Translations under genes and position numbers: made by a program | Assembly (NCBI GenBank): GCA_030431455.1 | Contig: JAUIJE010000001.1 | Span: 310,001-374,000, forward strand | Direction: 5' to 3' | From: a bacterium | Lineage (GTDB): Bacteria > Myxococcota > UBA727 > JAUIJE01 | Length of the DNA stretch: 64,000 nucleotides | The notes under the pieces: model-generated | Databases searched by the model: none | What the model saw: the letters and a program-made list of their open reading frames with translations, nothing else | Told to the model about the DNA's origin: nothing | Shown: positions 43,705 through 52,229 of the stretch, one piece after another | How the letters are laid out: each line of letters begins with the position of its first letter | Numbering within the stretch: the first letter of the stretch is position 1

Positions 43705-44685
43705 ATGGCCAAACCGCTTCTCTGTCCCCCCGACGTGTTGAACAAAGACCTCACCGGCCAAGTCGCCATCGTCACCGGGGCGAACTCGGGCATCGGGTTC
43801 GTCACCGCCCAGCAGCTCGCCGCCCAAGGCGCCCAGGTGGTGCTCGCCTGCCGGCGGGTGGCCGAAGGCGAGGCCCGGGTGGCCGAGATCAAGGCCAAGC
43901 ACAAAGACGCGCGCCTGGAGGTCCGCGCCCTCGACCTCGGCGACCTGTCGTCGGTGCGGGCCTTTGCGAAGGACTTCCTCGCCGATCACGACGCGCTGCA
44001 CCTGCTCATCAACAACGCCGGGGTGATGAACACCCCCCAAGGCAAAACCAAAGACGGGTTCGAGACGCAAATCGGCGTCAACCACCTCGGGCATTTCCTG
44101 CTCACCGCGCTGCTCACCGACGTGCTGAAGAAGAGCGCACCGTCCCGGGTGGTGGTGCTCTCGAGCTGCTACCACGACAAAGCCATGGGCCGCGAAGGCG
44201 AGATCGTGCTCGACGACCTGCACTTTGCCCACCGCAAGTACGACGGGTGGACCGCTTACGCGCAGGCCAAGCTCGCCAACCTGCTGCACGCCCAAGAGCT
44301 GGCCAAGCGCCTCGAGGGGACCGGCGTGACCGTGGCCAGCGTGCACCCGGGGTGGGTCCGCACCAACCTCAGCCGCCACACCGGCCCCACCTGGCTGCAG
44401 AACACCGTGCTGCGCCCGGTGTTCGCGATGTTTGGCATGATCGAACCCTGGGAAGGCGCGCAGACCACGCTCTACGCCGCCCTCGGCGACGACGTGACCG
44501 CGCACAGCGGCGCGTACTACAGCCAGATCGGGCTGTACCGCGACAAGAGCAAAAACCGCGGGGGCTGGCCGCTCGAGTCGCCCAACCCCCACGCCCACGA
44601 CGACAAGATGGCGGCCGCGCTGTGGGACAAGAGCTGCGAACTGGTGGGGCTGAGCACGCCGGCGGCGCAACCTGCGGCGGCCTGA
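43705..44685 (+). CDS. Short-chain dehydrogenase (retinol-dehydrogenase-like)
   Basis: A 326-residue classical/extended SDR: VAIVTGANSGIGFVTAQQLAAQGAQVVLACR (cofactor site TGxxxGIG), LLINNAGVMNTP, VNHLGHFLLTALL, RVVVLSSCYHD, YAQAKLANLLHAQELAKRL (YxxxK) and VHPGWVRTNLSRH. CRR after the second strand suggests NADP(H) preference, as in RDH11-13-like enzymes. It probably acts on a lipophilic alcohol or aldehyde. Divergent from the TetR gene that likely controls it, and followed by a strong terminator. Confidence 0.92.
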   Translation: MAKPLLCPPDVLNKDLTGQVAIVTGANSGIGFVTAQQLAAQGAQVVLACRRVAEGEARVAEIKAKHKDARLEVRALDLGDLSSVRAFAKDFLADHDALHLLINNAGVMNTPQGKTKDGFETQIGVNHLGHFLLTALLTDVLKKSAPSRVVVLSSCYHDKAMGREGEIVLDDLHFAHRKYDGWTAYAQAKLANLLHAQELAKRLEGTGVTVASVHPGWVRTNLSRHTGPTWLQNTVLRPVFAMFGMIEPWEGAQTTLYAALGDDVTAHSGAYYSQIGLYRDKSKNRGGWPLESPNPHAHDDKMAAALWDKSCELVGLSTPAAQPAAA

Positions 44686-44706
44686 CCTGGGGCTACGGGC
44701 GGCGCC

Positions 44707-44740
44707 ACGATCCGGTTCGAAAGCCGAACCGGATCGTTTT
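44707..44740 (+). terminator. Rho-independent terminator after SDR gene
   Basis: A perfect 13-bp stem (ACGATCCGGTTCG / CGAACCGGATCGT) with a 5-nt loop is followed by TTTT, 22 nt after the SDR stop codon. Confidence 0.85.
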
Positions 44741-44864
44741 GAGACACGTAAGCTCCTAATAAATAAGGAGAAACTCGGTTTCGTGACCCGAACCCAGAAA
44801 CTGCGCGCGCGGGGGCGCCATCGGCGAGAATTGACCCACGTTCATTTTGCACCGTGGGGGCCCC

Positions 44865-46544
44865 GTGACCGTTCAACGCAACAGCCGCACCAGCGTCATC
44901 CAGCGCATGCGGGACATCGCCGCCCGGGCCGCACGAACCGCGGCCGAGACCGCGCAAAGCGGCTCCGCCGCGCGACAACCGAACGCGCCGCGGCGCACCC
45001 CGGCCCCCGGGCGCCCGGCCGAGACCCCGGCCCGCCGGCCCGCCGACGCCCAGACCGTGCGCGGCAGCCGCCGGCGGGGGGCGCAGACCAACCCCGCGAT
45101 GGCGGCGCGGCTTTTTGGCCAGGGGGTCGCGGTGAGCGGCACCGCGCAGCTGCGGACCTCGGGAACAGTGGAGAGCCGCTCGTCGGTGGCGAGCCCGCTC
45201 GACCTCGCGGGGCGGGCCCTGGGCCAGATTCGCGACGGGGTGGCCGACACCCTCGACCAGGTCGTGCCCGAGTCGGTGCAGAACGCGGCGCGTGATGTGG
45301 GGCAGCGTTTCGCCGAGGTGCACAACCAGGTCGGCGATGCCCTGCGCGACACCCTCGGGGGGGCCACGGGGGTGGACCGGCAGATCGCGGGGCTGAACTC
45401 GCCGGGGGACACCTTCCGCATGGGCCTCGGGGGCCAAGCCGCGGCCGGGGTTCAGGTCGGGGGCCGGGCCGAGATGGAGGTGGCCCGCACCGACGAGGGC
45501 TACACCGTGACCGTGTCGGGCGAAGCCTCGGCCGGGGTGTTCGGCCGGTTGGGGGTGCGCACCGGCGTGCTCGACGCCGGGGTCAGCGGCGAAATCAACG
45601 CCACGGGGCGTGTCTCGGTGGAGGCGACCTACGCCACCCGCGCGGAGGCCCAGGCCGCGGCGCGCACCATCGCGGGCATGACCATGGGCGGAGCGCTCGG
45701 TCCTGCAGGGACATTGTTGACGGGGTCCACCGCGGGCGACGAGATGCGTGACTTCCAAGAGCACGTGACCGCCACCCGGGTGCGGCGGGAGATCTCGGGC
45801 GAGGTCGCGGCCGAGCTCGGGGTCCAGGTCGGGCACGCGGGCCTCGGGGGCTCGGCCGGGGTCGAGGCGCAGATGTCGATGGAGATCGAGATGCGGCCGG
45901 GACAGGACCCGACGATGATCATCGGCAGCTCCATCACCGGCCGCGCGAACATCTCGCTCGGCACCGGCGAGCTGGACCTGCCCGGCGGGGGCGAACTCGA
46001 CCTCGCCGAGGCCGGCGGGGAAGGCACATTGCGGGTGGAGAGCCGCATCCCCCTCGAGGGCATTTCGCCGGCCGCGGCGGTGGCCGATCCCAGCGCGGTG
46101 CTCGCGGCCAACCCGTCGCTGATGCGAGGGGCCCAACACACCATCGGCGCCGACGTGGTGGTGCAGGGCGGCGGCATGGTCCTGACCCCTGGGCTCGGCG
46201 CCCCGGGGGCCCAGCACCGCGGCGGTGCGCTCAACGCGTCCATCGCCGCCACCGTGTCCCAACAGGATCTGCAGCGGGCCACCGCGCGCATCTTCGACGG
46301 TGACCTGCGCGGGGCGCTGCGGGGGCTCTCCGAGGGCAGCCAGATCGACGTCAACCTCGAGGCGGTCGACCGCCGGGGGCAGGACATCGACGTCGACATC
46401 CAGGGCGCGGTGTTTCGCTTTGGGGTCGAGGCCGAGTACATGACCCGCGACGTACACCCGGTGTACCGCTTCCAAGGCTCGGCCGCGGATCTTGGCCGGG
46501 ACGCCTCGGACTTCTTCGACCGCCTCACCGACATCGGCGGCTGA
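44865..46544 (+). CDS. Large hypothetical protein, disordered N-terminus and beta-rich body
   Basis: The likely start is GTG 44865 behind a G-rich ribosome site, giving 559 residues; a longer frame adds 6 codons. The N-terminal 100 residues are Arg/Ala/Pro-rich and disordered, with no signal peptide. A helical stretch follows (VADTLDQVVPESVQNAARDVGQRFAEVHNQVGDAL). About 350 residues are then strand-rich with Gly at turns (GVQVGGRAEMEVARTDEGYTVTVSGEASAGVFGRLGV; GTGELDLPGGGELDLAEAGGEGTLRVES). Style and composition match the C-terminal half of the LysM protein at 14566, so the two may belong to one family. Function unknown. Confidence 0.65.
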   Translation: MTVQRNSRTSVIQRMRDIAARAARTAAETAQSGSAARQPNAPRRTPAPGRPAETPARRPADAQTVRGSRRRGAQTNPAMAARLFGQGVAVSGTAQLRTSGTVESRSSVASPLDLAGRALGQIRDGVADTLDQVVPESVQNAARDVGQRFAEVHNQVGDALRDTLGGATGVDRQIAGLNSPGDTFRMGLGGQAAAGVQVGGRAEMEVARTDEGYTVTVSGEASAGVFGRLGVRTGVLDAGVSGEINATGRVSVEATYATRAEAQAAARTIAGMTMGGALGPAGTLLTGSTAGDEMRDFQEHVTATRVRREISGEVAAELGVQVGHAGLGGSAGVEAQMSMEIEMRPGQDPTMIIGSSITGRANISLGTGELDLPGGGELDLAEAGGEGTLRVESRIPLEGISPAAAVADPSAVLAANPSLMRGAQHTIGADVVVQGGGMVLTPGLGAPGAQHRGGALNASIAATVSQQDLQRATARIFDGDLRGALRGLSEGSQIDVNLEAVDRRGQDIDVDIQGAVFRFGVEAEYMTRDVHPVYRFQGSAADLGRDASDFFDRLTDIGG

Positions 46545-46624
46545 GCCATCCAGAGGCCGAGGATGTCCCGCGCGATTCTATGCAGTAACAGTGCGGACTG
46601 ACGCGGTGGGCCCGCGGGCGGGGG

Positions 46625-47581
46625 TCACCCCTCGTCGCGGACGGGCAACACCATGGGCTCGGCGGGGGTGCGCCGGAAGGGCCGCGGCAGCGCCGCCTTG
46701 ATCGACTCCTCGAGCGCGTCGAGCAGGTCGGTCTTCCAGGTGTTGCGCAGGTGCACGAGCCCCACCTCGCGGGCGGGGGTGGGGCCGGAAAAGGCGCGGA
46801 CCTGCTTTTTGCGCACGTCGCGGCCCAGGCGTTGGGCATAGGTCTCGGGCACGATGGTGTAGCCCTCGGCCGCGTCGATGAGGTTGCGCAAGGTGTCGAA
46901 GCTGCCGGCTTCGAACGTGACGGTGGCGAGGTGGCGCTGGCGGGTGTCGCGGTTGCAGAGCGCGAGGGTCTGGTGCCGCACACAATGCCCTTCCTCGAGC
47001 AGCCACATGCGGTCCGGGTCGAGGGCGGTGACCTCGACCTCGTCGTGGTCGAGGAGCGGCTCGCCCTCGGCCGCGTACAGATAGAACGGGTCCACAAACA
47101 GCGGCCGCTCGACGAGCCGGGGCTCGTGCAGGGGAATGGCGAGCAGGCCCACGTCGAGGGTCTGGCGCTTGAGGCCGCGCAGGATCTCTTCGGTGGTGCG
47201 CTCCTCGATGGTCAGCTGCACCAAGGGGTGGGCCTTGGCGAACCCCTGGACAAACCAGGGCAGCACGTAGGGGGCGAGGGTGGGGATGATGCCGAGGCGC
47301 ACCGCCCCCGCGCGTTGCTCGAACTTGCCTTGGGCCAGGCGCACCAGGCGCTCGTGGGCCGCGACCACCACCTGGGCCTGTTCGATCACCGCCGCGCCCC
47401 GTTCGGTCACGGACACGGGCTTGTTCTGGCGTTGGAACAGGGCGATGCCGAGCTCTTCTTCGGCCTTGCGGATCTGGGTGCTGAGGGTGGGCTGGGAGAC
47501 GTGGCAGGCCTTGGCCGCTTGGCCGAAGTGGCCGTGTCGGTGGACCGCGAGGATGTATTTCAGCTGTGTTATCGAGGGCAT
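46625..47581 (-). CDS. OxyR-like LysR regulator with conserved redox cysteines
   Basis: A 318-residue protein begins MPSITQLKYILAVHRHGHFGQAAKACHVSQPTLSTQIRKAEEELGIALF. The effector domain carries MWLLEEGHCVRHQTLALC, with Cys200 and Cys209 at the spacing of E. coli OxyR Cys199/Cys208 (GHCLRDQ...C), so peroxide sensing by disulphide formation is plausible. It also has RLGIIPTLAPYVLPWF, typical of OxyR. It is divergent from the cytochrome c peroxidase operon, and the 142-nt gap contains a close match to the OxyR recognition pattern. Confidence 0.88.
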   Translation of the reverse strand: MPSITQLKYILAVHRHGHFGQAAKACHVSQPTLSTQIRKAEEELGIALFQRQNKPVSVTERGAAVIEQAQVVVAAHERLVRLAQGKFEQRAGAVRLGIIPTLAPYVLPWFVQGFAKAHPLVQLTIEERTTEEILRGLKRQTLDVGLLAIPLHEPRLVERPLFVDPFYLYAAEGEPLLDHDEVEVTALDPDRMWLLEEGHCVRHQTLALCNRDTRQRHLATVTFEAGSFDTLRNLIDAAEGYTIVPETYAQRLGRDVRKKQVRAFSGPTPAREVGLVHLRNTWKTDLLDALEESIKAALPRPFRRTPAEPMVLPVRDEG

Positions 47582-47599
47582 ACGAGAACTCGGAAGAGC

Positions 47600-47635
47600 A
47601 TAGGGACAATCTATGGACAAATAGTAACAATCGGT
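47600..47635. promoter_or_regulatory. OxyR-type operator
   Basis: ATAG-N7-CTAT (47600-47614), then 6 nt, then ATAG-N7-CGGT (47621-47635). The published OxyR pattern is four tetranucleotides ATAG-N7-CTAT-N7-ATAG-N7-CTAT. Here three of four match exactly and the central gap is one base short. It lies between the OxyR-like gene and the peroxidase operon. Confidence 0.7.
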
Positions 47636-47723
47636 TGGGCAAATCATCCAATCAGACCGAGGATGCCTGCGAGAGTCTCGCGCCGCTCTGTGGGTCCCGT
47701 GTTTAGGCGCCAGGAGGTCTGCC

Positions 47724-48899
47724 ATGTTCCGACGAAGTCTTCTCATGTTCGGCGCGGCGGTCGCCACCCTCGCGACCGGCGCGCTCGCCAACAACTACCT
47801 GGGTCTGCCCCCCCTGCCGGTGCCGGCGGACAACCCGATCACCCCGGCCAAGGTCACGCTGGGGGACAAGCTGTTCCACGACGTGCGGTTCTCGAGCACG
47901 GGCACGGTGTCGTGCGCGACGTGTCACGACGCCCAGACCGGGTTCACCGATGGCCCGCGCTCGGTGTCCGAAGGCATCGAGGGCAAGACCGGCACCCGCA
48001 ACGCGCCCACTGTGCTCAACGCCGCGTTCAACGACAGCCAGTTCTGGGACGGCCGCTCGCCCGACCTCGAGGACCAGTCCCAGCATCCGTTCACCAACCC
48101 GGTGGAGATGGGGCTCAAGGATCACCAACCCATCGTCGATATCGTGAAGAGCGACCCCGCGTACCAGAAGATGTTTCAAGAGGCGTTCGGGGTGTCGTCG
48201 GACCAGGTCACCTTCGCTCACGTGCAAAAGGCCATCGCCACCTTTGAGCGCACCATGGTCGCGGGCAACTCCCCCTTCGACCAGTGGTTCTACGGGGGGA
48301 AAGAGGACGCGCTGACCGACCAACAAAAGCGCGGCTACGAGCTGTTCATCGGCAAGGCCCGGTGCGCCGACTGCCACACCATCGAGCAGACCCACGCGTC
48401 GTTCACCGACGGCAACTTCCACAACATCGGGGTGGGGGTGAACAAAATCCGTGACGACGTGGAAAGCCTGGCCTCGGCGTTCCTCAAGGCCAAACGCACC
48501 ACCGAAGAGGTCGACGTTGAGGTGTTGACCAACCCCAAGAGCTCCGAGCTCGGCCGCTTCGCGGTGGAGACCAACTTCGACGGCCTCGGGGCGTTCAAGA
48601 CGCCGACCCTGCGCAACATCGAGCTCACCGCCCCGTACATGCACGACGGCAGCATCAAGACCTTGGAGAAGGTGGTGGAGCACTACAACAACGGGGGCGT
48701 GACCAACCCCGGGGACCCGGTGAGCGACTTTCTCGCAGGGGGCATCCGTCCGCTCAACCTCGAGAAACAAGAGCAGGCGGACCTGGTGGCGTTCATGAAG
48801 GCGTTGACCAGCGCGTCGATCCCGAAGCCTCAGTTCGCCGCCGCCCCCGCCGCCCCCGCCAAGGGCAAAGCCAAGAAGAACACCTCGCGCAAGAAATAG
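47724..48899 (+). CDS. Di-heme cytochrome c peroxidase (CcpA/MauG family)
   Basis: A 391-residue ATG after AGGAGG has a Sec signal peptide (MFRRSLLMFGAAVATLATGALA). Heme 1 site is SCATCH (Cys64, Cys67, His68) and heme 2 is RCADCHT. Other conserved parts: LGDKLFHDVRFSSTGTVSC, RNAPTVLNAAFN, FWDGRSPDLEDQ, FKTPTLRNIELTAPYMHDGS. The Lys-rich C-terminal tail (KGKAKKNTSRKK) is unusual. It would reduce hydrogen peroxide in the periplasm using electrons from a small cytochrome, for which the 50026 gene product is a good candidate. Confidence 0.93.
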   Translation: MFRRSLLMFGAAVATLATGALANNYLGLPPLPVPADNPITPAKVTLGDKLFHDVRFSSTGTVSCATCHDAQTGFTDGPRSVSEGIEGKTGTRNAPTVLNAAFNDSQFWDGRSPDLEDQSQHPFTNPVEMGLKDHQPIVDIVKSDPAYQKMFQEAFGVSSDQVTFAHVQKAIATFERTMVAGNSPFDQWFYGGKEDALTDQQKRGYELFIGKARCADCHTIEQTHASFTDGNFHNIGVGVNKIRDDVESLASAFLKAKRTTEEVDVEVLTNPKSSELGRFAVETNFDGLGAFKTPTLRNIELTAPYMHDGSIKTLEKVVEHYNNGGVTNPGDPVSDFLAGGIRPLNLEKQEQADLVAFMKALTSASIPKPQFAAAPAAPAKGKAKKNTSRKK

Positions 48900-48933
48900 G
48901 GCCTAGCCGCTTTTGCTTCGAAAGGATTTTGAC

Positions 48934-49995
48934 ATGAAGATCAACAACGCCACCCGTCGCGGATTTCTGAAGTCCACCGGCCTCATCGCCGCGACCTTGC
49001 CCTTTACCCAGGTCAAGCTCGCCTTCGCCGGGGACCACCCCGACATCAACATTGCCTACATCTCCGACTCACACCTGCAGCACATCAAGGGCACAGAGTT
49101 CGTGCGGAACTGGGACCGGGGCCTCATCCGGGCCATCGCCGAGACCAACCTGCTCGACCCCCAGCCCGATTTTATTGTCTACGGCGGGGACCTCGCCCAG
49201 CTCGGCAAAAAGGAAGAGCTGGACCACGGGGCGGAGATGATGGCCAAGCTCAAGGCCCCGGTGAAGTACGTGCTCGGCGAGCACGACTTCTACCTCGACA
49301 TGGGCGCCTATTGGGAAAAGCTGTTCGGCGGCAAGCAGTACTACAGCTGGGACCACAAGGGCGTGCACTTCGTGGTGCTCAACAGCATCCTCACCTACGA
49401 CAAGTGGATCAACAAGTGGCCGTCCGCCGCCGAGCGGATGAACCAGATGGCCGGCCTCGACAATCCCAATGGATCGCCGTTCATGATCGGGGATGCGCAG
49501 TTCGCGTGGCTCAAGCAAGACCTCGCCAAGGTGGCCAAGGACACCCCGGTGGTGGTCTTTTCGCACTCCCCGCTGCAGAAGATCTACAAGGGCTGGAACT
49601 TCTGGACCGAGGAGGCGGAGGACATCCAAGCGGTGCTCAACCAGTTCAGCAATGTGAACGTCATCTACGGGCACGTGCATCAGATTCAGTACAACCGCAT
49701 TGGCAACATCAACTTCCACTCGGTGATGGCCACCGCCTGGCCCTGGCCCTATCCCGAGAGCTACGCCCAGGCCGAGAGCCACCTCCCGGTGCTCACCGTG
49801 CCCATGAACCGCGCCGACCCGTTCCACGAGCGGGACGCCACCGGCTGGCAGCTCATTGACGTGCACACCGGGCGGCCGACGCTGTCGTACAACCTGTACA
49901 ACAACGAAAACCGTGTGGTGGGGCCCAACGACCAAGGCGTGCCCGAGGACAAGCAGTACGCCTCCCGCGCCACCGCCCCGCAGAAACATTACTGA
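48934..49995 (+). CDS. Tat-exported metallophosphoesterase
   Basis: A 353-residue protein starting after AAAGGA with a twin-arginine signal NATRRGFLKSTG. The calcineurin-like motifs are complete but slightly varied: IAYISDSHLQH (DxH), IVYGGDLAQ (GD), VLGEHDFY (GNHD changed to GEHD), VVFSHSP, and VIYGHVHQIQYN (GHxH). The Tat route suggests the metals are inserted before export. It sits between a peroxidase and a cytochrome gene, spaced 34 and 30 nt, so it is part of their operon. Its substrate in this redox setting is unclear. Confidence 0.88.
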   Translation: MKINNATRRGFLKSTGLIAATLPFTQVKLAFAGDHPDINIAYISDSHLQHIKGTEFVRNWDRGLIRAIAETNLLDPQPDFIVYGGDLAQLGKKEELDHGAEMMAKLKAPVKYVLGEHDFYLDMGAYWEKLFGGKQYYSWDHKGVHFVVLNSILTYDKWINKWPSAAERMNQMAGLDNPNGSPFMIGDAQFAWLKQDLAKVAKDTPVVVFSHSPLQKIYKGWNFWTEEAEDIQAVLNQFSNVNVIYGHVHQIQYNRIGNINFHSVMATAWPWPYPESYAQAESHLPVLTVPMNRADPFHERDATGWQLIDVHTGRPTLSYNLYNNENRVVGPNDQGVPEDKQYASRATAPQKHY

Positions 49996-50025
49996 CCGAA
50001 CCCCGTTTCCGTTTTTGGAGGAATC

Positions 50026-50436
50026 ATGAACCGCAAGACAATCATCGGCGCGGTGTTCGCGCTGCTCGCCACCGTGCTCGTCGGCACCCAAGCCCTCGGC
50101 GACACCTTCACCGAGAAGGACGTCGACCGCTGGATGCAGCAATACAAGGCGGTGGCGGCCAAAGGGCGCACGCTCTGGACCAGCCCCGCGCTTGGCACCA
50201 ATGGCGTGGCCTGTGCACAGTGCCACCCCAACGGGGCCAACACCCACCCTGAGACCTACCCCAAGTACCAAAAGCAACTCGGCAAGGTCGTGCCCATCCG
50301 GGAGATGATCAACTGGTGCATCCAAAACCCGCTCCAGGGCGAGCCCTTGGCCCTCGACGACGAACGCATGTGGGCCATCGAGGCCTACCTGCAGTGGGAG
50401 CGCCGCGGGGTCAAGATCGAGCCCGGGAAGCACTGA
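50026..50436 (+). CDS. Mono-heme c-type cytochrome
   Basis: A 136-residue protein with TTGGAGGAATC ahead of its ATG has a signal peptide (TIIGAVFALLATVLVGTQALG) and one heme site NGVACAQCHPNGANTHPETYPKY. The remaining sequence (LGKVVPIREMINWCIQNPLQGEPLALDDERMWAIEAYLQWERRG) resembles the SoxA/thiosulfate-dehydrogenase type of class I cytochrome, where a Cys or Met can be the distal ligand. Probably the electron donor for the peroxidase. Its stop overlaps the next start (TGATG). Confidence 0.88.
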   Translation: MNRKTIIGAVFALLATVLVGTQALGDTFTEKDVDRWMQQYKAVAAKGRTLWTSPALGTNGVACAQCHPNGANTHPETYPKYQKQLGKVVPIREMINWCIQNPLQGEPLALDDERMWAIEAYLQWERRGVKIEPGKH

Positions 50437-50939
50437 TGCTTGGCGCATGGGCATTGTGTGCAGCGGTGGCGGCGGCGTCCCCCGCCGTCCCCACGGTGCA
50501 GAGCTTCGTCGACGCCTACGGCGCGCCCAGCAAGAGCATCGACGAGACCGCCCGGGTCAAAAGCCCCGACGAGCCCTTGATGCTCTACTGGATGCAGACC
50601 AAGGCCGCCCCCCTCGGGGTGGGGCCGGCGTTGCCGGGTACGCTGGTGGCGAATTTCTCGCCACGGAAGGCGCTCCCGACGAGCCCGCTGTCGCGTTTCA
50701 CGTTCTTGGCCATGGCCGGGCCCGCGGAGGAAAAGGCCCTGATCGACGCGCTGCGCGCGCAGGGTGCGATCCGGGGTGACACCGTGGTGGCGCGGCGGGG
50801 CGGGAAGTTTCGCGAGCTGTCGGTGGTGTTGCCGGGGGGCACGTCGGGCACCGTGGCCCTGCGCCTCGACAGTGGGGGGCCCGCGATGGCCGATGGGCGC
50901 CCGGCGCCGACGCTGTGGATGGACATCCGGCGGCCCTGA
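50436..50939 (+). CDS. Exported protein of unknown function, end of cytochrome operon
   Basis: The 167-residue ATG overlaps the cytochrome stop, so translation is coupled. A short signal peptide (LGAWALCAAVAAASPA) is followed by TVQSFVDAYGAPSKSIDETARV and a strand-rich remainder with many Gly/Pro turns. It contains no Cys pair, heme site or known motif. Its place as the last gene before a strong terminator ties it to the peroxidase/phosphoesterase/cytochrome unit; perhaps an assembly or binding factor. Confidence 0.7.
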   Translation: MLGAWALCAAVAAASPAVPTVQSFVDAYGAPSKSIDETARVKSPDEPLMLYWMQTKAAPLGVGPALPGTLVANFSPRKALPTSPLSRFTFLAMAGPAEEKALIDALRAQGAIRGDTVVARRGGKFRELSVVLPGGTSGTVALRLDSGGPAMADGRPAPTLWMDIRRP

Positions 50940-50954
50940 GACGCACCGCGAAAA

Positions 50955-50988
50955 GGCGCGCCCCCCCCCCGGGGCGCGTCTTTTTTTT
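50955..50988 (+). terminator. Strong rho-independent terminator of the cytochrome operon
   Basis: A ten-pair stem (GGCGCGCCCC / GGGGCGCGTC, one G-U) with a six-C loop is followed by eight T. It lies 16 nt after the last stop codon of the operon. Confidence 0.93.
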
Positions 50989-51066
50989 GTGCCCCGACGC
51001 GGCGGGGGCGTGGTCTGGGCGGCGGCGAGTTCGTACAACCGGGAACACCTTTCTGTGGGGGAACAG

Positions 51067-51747
51067 ATGACAGATTCGATTTATCCCAAGCGCTGGCCGG
51101 TCAAGGACCCGTCGGTGCTTCAGCTCTATTCGTTGCCGACGCCCAACGGGCAAAAGGCGGGCATTGTCCTCGAGGAGCTCGAGCTGCCCTACGAGGCGCA
51201 CAAGGTCGACATCATGGCCGACGAGCAGTTCGACGAGGACTACATCGCCATCAACCCGAACTCGAAGATCCCGACCCTGATCGACCCCGACGGGCCGGAC
51301 GGAAAGCCGCTCGCGATCATGGAGTCGGGGGCGATCTTGATGCACCTCGCGAACAAGACCGGGCGGCTGCTCCCGGAGAATCCGCGGGCCCGGTCCGAGG
51401 CGATCCAGTGGTTGTTCTTCCAAATGGCGAGCGTGGGGCCGATGTTCGGGCAGTTCGGTCACTTCTATAAGTTCGCCAAGGGCAAGACCGACGAGTATGG
51501 GGCCGAGCGCTACAGCAAAGAATCCAAACGGCTGTTGAAGGTTCTCGACGACCAGCTCGCGGACCGCGACTACCTCGCGGGCGAGTACTCCATCGCGGAC
51601 ATCGCCCACGTGGGGTGGATGAAGAGCTTCGAGTTCTACGGCGCGGTGGAGCACATCGGCTTCCACGACCACAAGAATGTCGTTGCATGGGTGGACCGCA
51701 TCTGGGAGCGCCCCGCGGTCCAGCGCGGCATCAAAGTCGCGGGCTGA
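51067..51747 (+). CDS. Glutathione S-transferase (YfcG/YghU-like)
   Basis: A 226-residue protein has a thioredoxin-fold N-terminal domain (LQLYSLPTPNGQKAGIVLEELELPYEAHKVDI), NPNSKIPTLIDPDGP and the glutathione-binding IMESGAILMHLA. The helical C-terminal domain contains EAIQWLFFQMASVGPMFGQFGHF and DYLAGEYSIADIAHVGW. The Thr/Asn pair TPNG near the N-terminus fits the Nu-class disulphide reductases YfcG/YghU. Those bind glutathione disulphide and have disulphide reductase activity. It stands alone after the operon terminator. Confidence 0.92.
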   Translation: MTDSIYPKRWPVKDPSVLQLYSLPTPNGQKAGIVLEELELPYEAHKVDIMADEQFDEDYIAINPNSKIPTLIDPDGPDGKPLAIMESGAILMHLANKTGRLLPENPRARSEAIQWLFFQMASVGPMFGQFGHFYKFAKGKTDEYGAERYSKESKRLLKVLDDQLADRDYLAGEYSIADIAHVGWMKSFEFYGAVEHIGFHDHKNVVAWVDRIWERPAVQRGIKVAG

Positions 51748-51799
51748 CGACGGTGACGACCGGGCCCCGCCCAGGCTAGGGTGGGGCCCGGAGGAGCGT

Positions 51800-52222
51800 A
51801 TGTCCGAGAGCAACATCGAAGAACTCACCGCCCAGGCGGTGGCCGCCCAAGAAAAAGTCGACGAGGCCAAAGCCACGCTCAAGGCGGCGGAGGATGTGCT
51901 CGCCGGTCTCGAGGAGGAGCTCGGGGCCGCCCTGGCCGCGAGCGGCGAGACCCAGGTGAAAGCGGCGGAGCGCTACGTGACCCTGAGCGTGACCCACCGG
52001 TGGTCGGTGCCCAAGGAGTCGAGCGACAACCTGCTCGCGGCGCTGAAGACCCACCAGCCGGATCTGGTCAAAGAATCTGTGCACAGCTCCACGCTGAACA
52101 AGTTCGCCAACGAGATGAACGCGCGCGACGACGCCCCCTCGTGGTGGGCCGAGGTCAAGGCCCTGCTCGTCGAGAAGACCTCGCAGGCGGTGCGCATCAC
52201 CAAGAGCAAGCCGAAGAAATGA
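51800..52222 (+). CDS. Small coiled-coil protein, unknown
   Basis: A 140-residue protein has GAGGAG 5 nt before its ATG. The N-terminal half is a continuous helix with heptad character (IEELTAQAVAAQEKVDEAKATLKAAEDVLAGLEEELGAAL). The second half (RYVTLSVTHRWSVPKESSDNLLAALKTHQPDLVKESVHSSTLNKFANEM) is mixed. The layout recalls small phage Gam-like nuclease inhibitors, but no phage genes are nearby, and the likeness is weak. The next gene begins 7 nt after its stop. Confidence 0.65.
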   Translation: MSESNIEELTAQAVAAQEKVDEAKATLKAAEDVLAGLEEELGAALAASGETQVKAAERYVTLSVTHRWSVPKESSDNLLAALKTHQPDLVKESVHSSTLNKFANEMNARDDAPSWWAEVKALLVEKTSQAVRITKSKPKK

Positions 52223-52229
52223 ACGACGC

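Noticed and set aside
51800-52222. Phage Gam-like protein as sign of a prophage
   Set aside because: Only a coiled-coil resemblance; no integrase, terminase or structural phage gene nearby.
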